Positions 52,519 through 64,000 of a DNA stretch of 64,000 nucleotides are shown in pieces. The notes under the pieces were generated by a model. That model was not told the origin of the DNA. It made no database searches and was given only the letters and a program-made list of their open reading frames with translations. The stretch is from Mauremys mutica (taxonomy: Eukaryota; Chordata; Testudines; Geoemydidae): positions 307,476,781 through 307,540,780 of the forward strand of contig NC_059072.1 of the NCBI RefSeq assembly GCF_020497125.1. Reading direction: 5' to 3'. The first letter of the stretch is position 1. Each line of letters starts with the position of its first letter. A program made the position numbers and the translations under genes.

Positions 52519-55500
52519 CCTATCAGTTGACACCGATGGAAAATAAATCAGACCAGAATGGACATTATATGATATGAGAGAGAGCACCTGGAAGCAGAAA
52601 ACCTAACCACTTTAGAAGGGACTAAATGCCAAAGAAAAAAAATTTTACCGGGACAGTTTGCACATTAACAAGTCAAAAATTTTGTTTTCTTCTTTTGTAG
52701 GTTCATGAAGGTTAGATGTTGTGGATTTTATTCTAAGTGACAATTCAATCTCTATTCTGAAGGCTCCAGCACTGTTGCAGAAGACAGACATAAATTTTAC
52801 CATAACATATCAAATATATTCCACTCTATTTGGGTCATTGATTTGATTTTTAGAAGAATTATTACATTTACAGATGACCTTTAAATAAAATGGTACTTAA
52901 AAGGGAATATATTTTAGAGATATTTATTAAACTACATACAGAATGCATAAATGAAAGTATTTAAAAGAATTGTAAAGCATGTAAGGATATTCTATAATGA
53001 ACATTATAACTACAACAGAAACTACACCATCCTCTAAGCAAATTATGGAACAGCTGATTATGTAGTAAAATAGTAAAACATACATACAAAAAAGTAAACT
53101 AGTGGTCTCTCTCCATTTCTCAAAGATTCGATATCAAACAACAGTAGTGAAGGCTCATATTACTATAACTTCATTTTTACATAATCGATGTAGTTACATT
53201 TTCAAGCACATCAGTACTACCTTATTTTTGTGGTAAGTTATCATTATGAATATATACAAAATACATCTTATGATGTGTTATCCTTGATTTTTATAGCTAT
53301 TTGACTGTACCTGCTAATTGACATAATCTGATATTTTGCAAGGAGTCTCCTACTCAGTGTAACTACTCGAAATAAGTTAGAATGAGGCAAACAGTTGATT
53401 CTAGGCTACTGATGGATTTTTGCTCATTCAAAATATGCTTATTCTCCTCATGCTCTGTTTTCCTCAAAAGAAAAAAAAAAAGCATTAAATTTAAGTCTTT
53501 CTGTGGTGGCATCTTGCCATCTCAAAATCTGTGTCTTTATGAAGCTATTTGAAGGGTATTGTGCAGAGTGCAGGGACAAAAACAAAACAAAACCAAAAAA
53601 GCACACTGAGAACACGGTATGTTTATCATGGTGGGTGAACTCCAATTTAACAAAGCATAAGAACTTTCTTAACTCCATCTCTATACAGCAAAACACTCAA
53701 ACATGTGCTGAAGTGTTTTGCTAAATAGGGAGGGTGTGCTGAATCAAGGCCTTAGTGACTAGTTTCATACAGTTTCCTACAGAACAGAAAATGGGTCACC
53801 CACATAGGTTAAAGCGAAGTTATTTTGTAGTCTAAAAATGTAGACATGAAAAATATTCATAATGTTGAGTTGTCACATTTTCATCAGAGAAACCTCAGTA
53901 GGATCGACAAACTGAATTCTACACATGAAAAATACAAAGGATGAATCCATTTTCTAAACAGGAATTTTTTCAAGGAAAATATTTTTTGTAAAGGTTCTTG
54001 TACTTGTTAAATCAAGTACTGAACATTGGTATACATTTCTTATGGCAAGTTAGCAAAGGTATCAATTTTAGATATAGATATAAAGTACTGATAGCCAAGT
54101 CACTATGACTGCAAGGTTATAGTTGACACCAAGACCTTAATTACAAATCTAGGGAAAGTTACTGCTTTAAAGACATACAGAACTATCTTTCAGAACCTAA
54201 TGCTCTAGAAGAAATTATTCTCTGACTAACAGTTCAAAATTCTCCAATTTATAAACTGGATGCAAAACAAGCACTCTTGCAAACTAAGGCCCAGATTTTA
54301 AACCTTACTATGATATTGAGAAAGAATAGGCATTTCCCTATGGTCATATTTCAAATTATATTTGTATGCACTATTGAAGTGAGCAAAGATTTAATTCCAT
54401 TTTTAATCAAATCTACAGCTTTACTAACTGAAGTAGGGACAACATATATTTAATAATCCTTGCATACAATACACATTAAATTGAGATATATGCATACATA
54501 ATGAAGATCAGAAAGTGGCCCTTTGTTTAAAAAGCAGCTGTGTGACCCAAGATGATGTCTCCTAATTAATATTCTTCCCACCTTTGGGCCAAAACATCTG
54601 TTAGGGTGGGCTCATGGAGAGGATCTGCACAGATACTGGTGAAAAATAGGAGATGGTGGAGAAGCATCATTCTCCCTTCTTCTGAAGCCAGTAGAAGATC
54701 CTCTGCATGTTTGGAGGCATGAAAAAGAGAACCTTTCTGTTCACCAGGGTTTTGCCTGTACAAGATAATGCTAACAGGGTAAACATTATGTTGCAAAGAA
54801 TCCTCAATTCTTTGCACAATTTACGATGTGAATTCTCTACATGTGTGTTTTGAGCCAATTACAGGTGAGGGTTCCTATCAGGAAGAAATGGTGCCATGAG
54901 GGACAGCAGGCCTCCTTCTAATCCCCCACTCCTGACAGATGTTTTGGGTAGCTTACATTTATGGGTGCTTGGGAGTGCTGTGCTACTCTCTCTGTGCCAA
55001 AAGCCTGGAGATCACATCCCCAGCCCAATCTACCAAGGGCCAACTTTGCCCCAGGAGGTTACCAGCACAAGTTCCAAGTCATAACCTAGGATTTCCCAGT
55101 CCTACTGCAAATTTCCCCCATATAGGGGATAATTTAACTCATTTTAGATATATTATGAAGTATTAAATGCAAGCTCTATGCATTTTTTTAAATAGAATAT
55201 AAAGCCAATTAAATAAAGTTGTAAAGACCATAAAATGCTGATTATAACACTATTTTCACAGAAAATCTCTTTAAATTAATGTTAATTGTCACTATTTAGA
55301 CCCAGTCATTTCCCCCTAAGCAAAACCATCTTTAATACAAAAAGGTAGTTTGGTGTGAGTGGCAGGGTGAAGTAAGAAGACTTTGTTTTGAAGATTTTAA
55401 AATAAAGCATTTACTACCATAAAGAAATAAGGGCAAACTCAAAGGTTAAGGTATTAATGCAATGGTGTCAATATTTTACATATAACTAAATGTTAAATTG

Positions 55501-56832
55501 CATTTCACAGAAAAGCTGAGTTTCTTATTGTTTAAAAATAGTGTGCCTGACAGAATAAGACATTCCCCTCCTACAATACTTTAGTTGTGAAATAATTTTC
55601 TCATTAAATATTGCCATAAAAACTTTACACCAGACTGGGGTTCCCCACAGAGAATATGTAAATTATTCATATTTTTCACTTCAGAAAACGCTCGCAGTGA
55701 ATATCCAACTATTATTTCAAATAAACTCAGAAATTAGCATGTTTGGTAATAGAGGATTACTCAGACATTAAATAGACCAGTCAATCAGCAACCACATCTC
55801 CGAACATACTGCTTCCCCTCCAAATTATTATATGAACACTTGACAAGATAGCCAACTCAAAACAAGATAGATTAAAAAAATATTAGTGCAGTACAGTGAA
55901 CAGTTAAGTAAGTGAATTCTGATTATAGAAAACCTCAAATGCAGTTTTAATGTATTGATTTGGAGGCACTTCTACCAAACTTCTTGGTTTAAAAAAAAAA
56001 AAAAAAAATCAAGATGAGGCAATCCCCCCATCCACATCTAGACATATGTTTTTGGGTAAAAGAACAGATATTTAAATATCATTTAGTTCTAATTATTATT
56101 GCTAAAGAGGATCTGCATGTAGTTCGTGGCTTCTTAAAAATTAAGTCTCATGAAAACAATGTTTATTCATAGGCAAGGAAAAATTAAGTGGACCAGTCTC
56201 AAATCCTTGTTACACAAATGTCTTACTAAATGACTGGCAGAATAAAACTGAAACGCTTATTTAAATCTGATAACATTTTAATGTAGGCTTTTGTATGTTA
56301 ACGCTGGATTTAGTTTAAATCAACAAAAGCCAGGAAATGTAGTTATGAAGGATTCCAAAATTTTAAACTGCCTTGCCTAAGATATCATAGAGTTTTCAAA
56401 CAATGAGTGATTTTACATGTGTTGTAATAACTAGGCACAAGTTAAATAATTTTCATGAAGTAGATATGCAGCTATCCATTTCAATTGACTTAGAAAAGCA
56501 AGAGAAGACTATAAAGAAAGCATAGGAAAATTGACACAGTAATCTGCAACAGCTCTTTTAGAGAGTTATGATCTATTATATGAGCATGTGTTGTCAGCTC
56601 TCAAAACTATAGTTAGCCAACATGTCTGTATAGTTTTGTGTACACATCTAGAGTAGGAATAATAAAAATGGTCACAAAATGTTACACATATGTAGGTTTG
56701 TAAAAAAGTAAATCTTGTGCATTTTTATCCCTTTCACCTTCAATTACTATTAGATAATTAAGACTAATTAAAAAAGTTAAATATAAATAGTAATGTTTAA
56801 ATGCCCACACCAATTATTTTTAAGGGCCTCTC
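52519..56832. other. AT-rich, repeat-poor noncoding block
   Basis: No transposon end, exon or RNA gene recognised. A pure A18 run is at 55991-56008. Short open frames such as 53448-53696 and 54896-55166 lack motifs. Confidence 0.5.
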
Positions 56833-56835
56833 ATT

Positions 56836-56905
56836 GCAGTCCTTATTCAGGCAAAACTCCCAATGCAGTCAACAGGAGTTTTGCCTAAGTAAGGATTGCA
56901 GCAGT
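56836..56905. repeat. Short foldback repeat
   Basis: TGCAGTCCTTATTCAGGCAA and AACTCC are mirrored by GGAGTTTTGCCTAAGTAAGG ATTGCAG. About 33-bp arms. Confidence 0.6.
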
Positions 56906-59900
56906 CAAACTTAAGTATGAGAAAAAACACACCTTACATCCCTCTAAACAGTCACTATACTCTCTTTTGGGCTGTGAATTATACAGACCAAGTTTCAGTA
57001 TGGAAAATTTCTAGAACAAATCAAGAGCTGAAAAGTGGATTTTATAATGAAAATTGACAACTTTATTTAAAGTAGCAGTCCTGTGTGATATTTGAGCTTG
57101 TAAGTTAGTAAGCCTTCTGAGTAAGTGTGTTGGTACACATTTTAATTCCTCATTTTGAGGCAACTCCCCCAAAATATTTCTATATTCCAAAACTATCCAT
57201 TTAAGGCAATCTAGTATTTTGAATAAATATTAAAAAACAAAGGATTGCAACTATTAAGGCCATGATCCTGAAAATTTTTACTCATGGCAGCCTTTAGCAC
57301 TATTTGTGTCTAAGAGTTTGCAGCATTAGGCCCTAAATTTACAATAATCCTTTAGATTTATAGTTAAAATCTAGACAGCATACTGTCCTTCAAAATATTA
57401 CATTAGAAATACCCTCAACATTAGTCAGACTGAGGAACACCTTATCAAATTTTCACCTTTTAAATTTGTAACAAGGGAATTTTAGATAGATTTGCCTACC
57501 AATATAATTCCGATTTTCATTAACAGGACAGTAATAGCTTTTGCACAGAAAAATATGAGAACAAAATTATTAAAATGAATGCTTGCAAAGTTCTTATATT
57601 CTTAGAGAACTGGAAACTCAAATTATTCATAACTCAACAGTATCCACTGAATCAAGAACAGAGGTTCTGAACAGCTTCTAAAGTTTAAAAACTTTGCATG
57701 TTATGCAAGTTATCCCAAACAGAGTATTAATAATAATCCCAATAAAATAGTAATTTTGGGGGGTTTGTTTTATTCTAATAGAGATTTACAAAAATTCACT
57801 ACCTATTTACAATAAAATAAAGGCAAGATGGTGGGTTTATCAACATATAAAAGTTATGCTCTAGTCCAAATTATTTACATTTTATATTTTGTGCGTACTC
57901 AAGGTTTTGGTTTTCAGATGTTAATTTTATGTAGAAAGCTTTCAGTATCTACAAAATGGTCAGACTAAATAGAATATTTCCCATACAAAAGAAAAAATAT
58001 TTCCTAAAATATTGTTACAATAAAAGGTGTATTATTGCTGACCACTTGCAATCCTTCAACCTGATTTGAAATTAGCTACCGAAGTAAGGATAGATACATT
58101 TTACACATCTATGGATTTGCTGGAGCTTTTTCAGGTACAGTCAGCAATTGTATGGGCTTATTGCAGCTTTTAAAATAAAAGTTTATATCTTACATTTTGG
58201 TACAATTTTTTTCTGCAAAGTTATATACATTTAAAAAGGCAGTAAGATTTGATTAAGGCTAAAAGCTCTATACCAGCCGAATACTCAAATTGCGAATGTC
58301 ACACACAATATGTTCATAAAATTAGTTTTTGCCACAATGCATTTTATGAGAGATAAATTCTTTTAATTTCTAGTGCTTTGTTTAGTGTTTAAACATAAAT
58401 TTGTTTGATCTTAGTGTAATTACTTTTTAAATTTCAGTTGTTTATTTTAATGGTTAGCTGAGATTATTCATATACAAGTAGAAAGGTCTTGATTACTTTG
58501 AGTGGATTTCTCAGTTTCAACCAAATTACCACTTAGTGCAAAGCAAGACTTGCAAGATGAGTACTGTATATTCTATGTTTATTATTGTTAGTTAATTCAT
58601 TGTTTTACTGCATAATACCTAAATATTTATTGATAGGTTCCAAGATAAATTAAAATTTCTGATAACTCTTTATATAGGTGGGGTTTGAAAACAAATTTTG
58701 CAAATTCTATACTGCTTTAATTGTGAAGTGGCTAGTTATTAATAACTTTAAAAAATAATTGTACAGTACATTTAAATGCACTCAGCTAGTTCTCCATTCT
58801 TCTTTCACACACACTATTGACAACAGAATAATATTACTTAAAAATAACTATTGTATCATCCATTACTATTATTATTTTGCATTAGCAGTAGTAATTCCCA
58901 GTACAAGAATATGAGAACAACACTATATGGAGAATTTATGTAACTCCAATAAGCAAGACTGTTGCAAGCTCAGCTTTTTGTACATATTTTGGCCACTTAA
59001 CACACAGACTGTCTTCAGAGGGAAATGGAGACTGTTTTTTTATTTAGTCTTAAAACTTAACAGAGCGAATGTGAAGAAGAATAACTTCAGCAAACAGAAA
59101 ATCTTTAACTCGGTATAACAGTCTCACTATGCATAAACCAAAGAAGTCCTATTACTACATGTATTTTTTAAAATAAAGAGCATCTGAAATATGTGAAATG
59201 TTAATATGATATATACCATTCTCATGCTCCATCAGCTTTCCAGAGAGAATTTTTCAATCACAGAAGTAAGTTGTTCTCCAGAATCAGCTCTCTATTGAAA
59301 GGTCAAAACCTGCAATAAAAATGTCATGTATTATAACATATTTCCGACACCCACAGTTTCATGGTTGATCCCCAAACATAGATGTAGGTCATCAAGTTGA
59401 CCCTCACTTTGTCTATGTTAAGGAAAACCCTAATTTTAAAAACACACACACAAAAAAACCCCAAACTGACTTGATTAGAAACACCTGTGATATGCTTCTT
59501 TATTATCAGTAGCCTCCTGAAACAAATCAGATTAGTATGTTTCTGCTTTCATTCTCCTTATAATGTATTCTTGTGGGAAGTAAGGGGGAGAAAGAGTGGG
59601 AGGGGAGAAAAAGAATTAAACAGTTAACTATAAACATTTAACAATTAACGTGTGCGCTGTGATACTTCCTGAAATCCGCTACTGACTTTTATCAAGAAGT
59701 GTTTAGCATGTAGTGCTTTCTTTAAAACAGTTTTTAGCCCACTTTTTCCAAGACACCAGCAGTACAATCAACATTTTTAACAAGGAGGAATTGTATAAAC
59801 ACAATAAATTGCTCTATAGCATCTAATGGAATTGTATAGTATTGCAGTCACACACATTTTAAAGCGGGGGGGATGGAGGGGGATGTGACCATGGAATTTA

Positions 59901-62900
59901 TTGGATAAAAACAAGGCGAAAACCTGATAAAGATGGTCACTTCAAATATTTACAGGAAGAAACAGTGAATTAATATAGCCAAATGCTCAGATTTATTTAC
60001 CTTTTGTACTATAGGTGCTATGACAAGATACATCCTGACTATGTCTAATAAATAAGCAGCAGATGATTAGATCTGGTCACCTGTTTACAAATATTTTCAA
60101 TATATTTGCTCTTTACTCCTTAACTGTATTTTCAAGTTTTATTAAAGACACCAATAATATCTTGAATAAGGTTAACTTACTTTTATTGTAAAAATGCATT
60201 TTTCTTTACCTTTATTCCTCTTCCCCAATACACCTTCACTACTCCCACCCTTTTAAGCACAAATAATTTGGAAAAAATATCCAGCCAATAAAATATTTCT
60301 TTTGCTGATTTTTTTTTCTAAACAAAATTATAGTAATATAATCGTTTAGTATGTTAAATGTTAAGTTTAAAGCTAAACATACTCCTATTATCACAAAAGA
60401 AATTTAAAATCATGATCAAGATATTTTTCTAAGTCCAAATCTTAACCCAATTGGACATTTCTTACTAGATAAACAAATTAGTGGATTTTTTACTCAATTC
60501 TCAAAGTTAATAATAATTTATATTTACAATAGGTACACTTACCAGCCTTTAGAAACTAAATAGCTAAAAATATATATATTTTTGCCACTTTCAGTAGTGG
60601 TTTCCTTTAGACATTAACAAAGACCACAGAGAGTCATTGCTATTTTTTTCAGTTTCAAGATTATATCTTGATTTTGAATAAGTCTTCTTTGGAAATGCTT
60701 TCGTATTTAGTAAAAACTATATATTTGTATTTCTATAGCATTTGTGTGTATACACAACAATAAATGGGGACATACTTGTACTCTAGTTATTCTAAACTGC
60801 TAAAATTTTAAAAATGTTCAGAATTAAAGAAAGATTTTGAAGTCTATTACTTTCCACAAATAGAAACTAGCCTTCAAAAGTACAACTACAGTGAACTCCA
60901 ATTAGACACAAATATTAGTCAATTAAAAATAGTCAAACTTACAACATAACTGAATTAGAAGTGAAGTTACATTATCCATCTCCAATCTTTATGCAAGACT
61001 GATGGAAGTTGTCATACAAAAATAAATGAAGCTGAGAACTAAATTATTTCTCAGAATTATAGACTCATTAAATCTCTAAGGTATAGACCTACCCAAATGT
61101 TTCTTTTAGCAGAATTAGACTTAAAAAAAATTACAATAAAGGGTTAAACAAATCAATACAGGCATTGATTTAAGTTATATTAAACAAAGACAGAAGGTTT
61201 AAACTAAGCCAATTCTTACCATCTCAGAAATATAGTGTACCACACAAAATTATGAAAATATTTTCATGATAATATAGAGTTAAAAAGAAAAGAAGTTCAA
61301 GTTTGATAAGTACTAAGACAGTGACTACTCAGCAATTCTATAGAGCAAGTGCCAATAATTCACTAAATAAATAAAACTGCAAACCGACTTTTTCATTTAG
61401 GTTTAAATTTAGACAACTTTCATATCCCTATTATTTGTCTCACCTTTCCCTCAATATTTATAGATACTTACGATTATTTCTATCTTAAAAATGTATTACT
61501 AGCTGAGTCAAAAATTAAATAACTTACTTCTAAACAAATGCAGTGTGTAAAGAGTCATAGAAATGTAATATACTATGTATAAAAATAAAGTGATTTTGTA
61601 CAGCTTGGTCCAAACAAAAAATTAATATTATTAAATAGGTAAGGTAGTATTTTTTTTCTGACCACTGGTTCTAGTGCAAGATATTATTATTATTATTAGC
61701 TATTTAGAACTTCCAAATAGATGCATAGAGAATATATCCAAAATATATTTATATACTTTAAAAAAAAGGCGATTTTCTGTTTTTAAAATTTTTACTATCA
61801 AATATTCATTTCAATTTGGACACAAAAGCCTGAATTTTATTCCCTATAGCTTCCACAGACAGCCAAAATAAGTCTAAGATGCTCTACCTTTGACAATTTG
61901 TGATGAAATGAGTAATGAATGTAATTACTGAAATGATTAGTAATTGGCTTTGGAAAAAAACCCTGTATCTAAAAAAGCAAATACCTCCAGCATATGCAGA
62001 GACTATAATTTTAAGTTTGCCAGTTCCTTTTAAATATAGTTTAATATTTCCTATCTCAAATATTAAAAAATAAGTTGTTACAAAAACAGACCGTTACATT
62101 ACTATTCTGTACATAAAAATAGGAAGTGTGTGTATATATTACACAAAACACTCCATATTTGTTTTTGATACACCTGTTAGAACAGCCTTGTGACATCCAA
62201 TATGGGTAACATAAATTTTCCCTGAGGAGTGTACATATAGGCAGGTAGCGTGTATGCAGTTCAAGCAATATGTAACTACAAATTCTAATGTATCCTAATA
62301 CAGTAAACAACAATTAACTTAAGGAAATTAAAACTATTAAGTTTAGAAATAAGTTTTCCTCTATAGCTTCGTATTTCACATGGAACAGTAAGAAGTCTCG
62401 ATTCTATTAAGCTTAAAAAAAACAAAACAAAAAACAAAGAGGGCAGATGGTATAGTCTAACTTTAATATCTAGCTAACTAAAATATTCTATCTTAAAATG
62501 TTGCTACAATACATTTCCAATTCAATACAACACAATATCAGTAAAAGCTACCCACATAATTCCAAATTACTAGGAAATAGTCCTTTTTATTTATTAAAAA
62601 AAAGTTTCTTCAATCTCCAGTAGATTTACACTTGCAAAAAAACCAACCAACCAAACAAAAACAAAAACACCCTGTACCTCTTGGGAAGTTTCAGTGCAAC
62701 ATTAGCTTTTAACAGGACAACTGTAGCCTATTTGAAGAGTTTTTCTGAGAGCCAAAATAACTGAACAGGCTTAATAGAAACAAATTTATGAAGAGGATAC
62801 TGATTATGTTTCATGACAAAATTATAAGCAATAATCTGATCATAAATGAATAACTATAACTTTCATTTATGGGTATAGTGTAAATACATGTTTATTAGAG

Positions 62901-64000
62901 CTACAAATATATTTAGAGGAAATATCAAATTAATCTTTTCTAAGGCCAAGTAAACTTCAGTTAATGTTTGACATTTTAACTAAGGTGAAAAATGCAAGCA
63001 GTCCTATGAGGTTCAATTGAAACTAAGTGAATTTCTCAAATACATTAAATGAGTAAATCAAGTATCAGGAAACCTATATAAATTACATAAATGTGCACTG
63101 TATAATGATATCAGATTGCTTGCTGCTTTCTTTTTAGCCACACCCACTTTTATATCATTATAAAAAATTGAAATAGCAAAGTTCTGAAATAAAAATGAAG
63201 CTAAAAAGAAATCACTGTTTGATGTAGTCAAATATCTAGTAAATACAAATATTTTAATTATAGAAGACTATAATAAAGCATAATAATATGTATGCTATGT
63301 ACTTAATGTCAGAGAATGAAATAAAGCATACGCACCTGTACAATACTTACCTGTTCTGTTTTATAAATTAACTATGAGTCAGGACAGTTATTTCCTTGAA
63401 AGTGAAAGTCAGTGTTTATAAGTTTACTTCCATTGCTGAATAGTGTAAATCTGTTCAAATACTGATATTTTAAAAAGTATACACTCAGCTACAAAGAAAA
63501 AGCTTTGTGCACATTCCCGCACAAAGTATTAAAAATGTTTCTTAAAACAGTTAAGTAGTAATCATGTACCTCCAAAGAAATAAATGCTAAAATGTCATAA
63601 GGTATTATTAGCATCACAATTTAACAGATTAAACTTAAATTTCTAGCTATGAGGATTTAAGGATAAACTAGAGACAAACTAAGAGTAACTGTACCTGAAT
63701 AGATAGACTGAATAGTCTGATTTGTATACTGGATTTATAAACTGAGAAAAACCCAGGGTTCACAATAAGAATGTGTTCTTAAACTATTGTATTTCTGCCT
63801 TACACAGAAAATACCTTGAATCCAGCTAACATACTAAGTTTTGTATTTCACTTTAAGGCTACAAGCCTTCAACCATGTACATAGAAATCCTTTGTACAAC
63901 ACTTCTGCACCCCAACTCTTCTGTACGTCCCTCCTCCTACGTTACTCCATTAACTCATTATTTTCGGTGCAGAGGGTGCTAAGTAAAACGCACAAACTCT
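56906..64000. other. AT-rich, repeat-poor noncoding block to window end
   Basis: Seven kilobases with no recognised transposon, exon or microRNA. If the locus is arranged as in mammals, this lies within the upstream intron(s) of the minus-strand microRNA host transcript. One weak exon-like stretch at 59232-59291 is discussed separately. Confidence 0.5.

Noticed and set aside
1..64000. CRISPR arrays, phage or bacterial operons, tRNA or rRNA genes
   Set aside because: No regularly spaced repeats, no cloverleaf candidates noticed, no rRNA motifs; gene structure and repeats are vertebrate.

Overview
This is vertebrate nuclear DNA, most likely from a turtle. The inference rests on repeat content: CR1 LINEs ending in the sauropsid 3' tail, DIRS tyrosine-recombinase retrotransposons, hAT foldback MITEs with CAGGGGTCGGCAACC ends, a Penelope-like element, and remnants of R2-like and Tx1-like LINEs. 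There are no bacterial operons, no CRISPR array and no tRNA or rRNA gene that I can see. The locus corresponds to human 13q14 (TRIM13-KCNRG-DLEU2-MIR15A/16-1). The only protein-coding host sequence I recognise is the last exon of KCNRG (plus strand, 3349-3601). The miR-15a/miR-16-1 cluster lies about 41.6 kb downstream on the minus strand (45176-45396), in the arrangement known from other vertebrates, where the host transcript DLEU2 runs antisense to KCNRG.

Layout. 1-3348: end of a KCNRG intron carrying a hAT end, a mariner-type MITE and a hAT transposase remnant. 3349-5160: KCNRG terminal exon and probable 3' UTR. 5.2-16.6 kb: dense small DNA transposons, foldback elements, GC-rich repeats, a probable LTR and old LINE/SINE pieces. 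16.7-22.85 kb: one nearly complete DIRS element on the minus strand (gag, RT-RNase H, tyrosine recombinase, inverted terminal repeats and a textbook internal complementary region), only lightly damaged. 23.1-25.0 kb: a 1.8 kb hAT element with a perfect 8-bp target duplication. 27.5-31.0 kb: a second, decayed and rearranged DIRS locus interrupted by a solo LTR. 31.8-35.8 kb: an R2-like LINE tail, a 338-bp foldback hAT, a Penelope-like remnant with a GIY-YIG endonuclease region, and GC-rich repeats. 37.5-39.35 kb: a CR1 LINE missing its RT catalytic box. 40.2-43.2 kb: Tx1-like LINE tail, a hAT MITE and another old repeat. 43.3-64 kb: mostly AT-rich, repeat-poor sequence around and upstream of the microRNA cluster.

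Functionally, the host content is a potassium-channel-regulator exon and a tumour-suppressor microRNA cluster. Everything else that can be read is mobile DNA. The most interesting material is the DIRS architecture, the sharing of one foldback core between hAT elements with different terminal repeats, and the common TA-centred target preference of the hAT copies. Family names come from recognition of motifs without a database search; terminal repeats, target duplications and palindromes were read directly.
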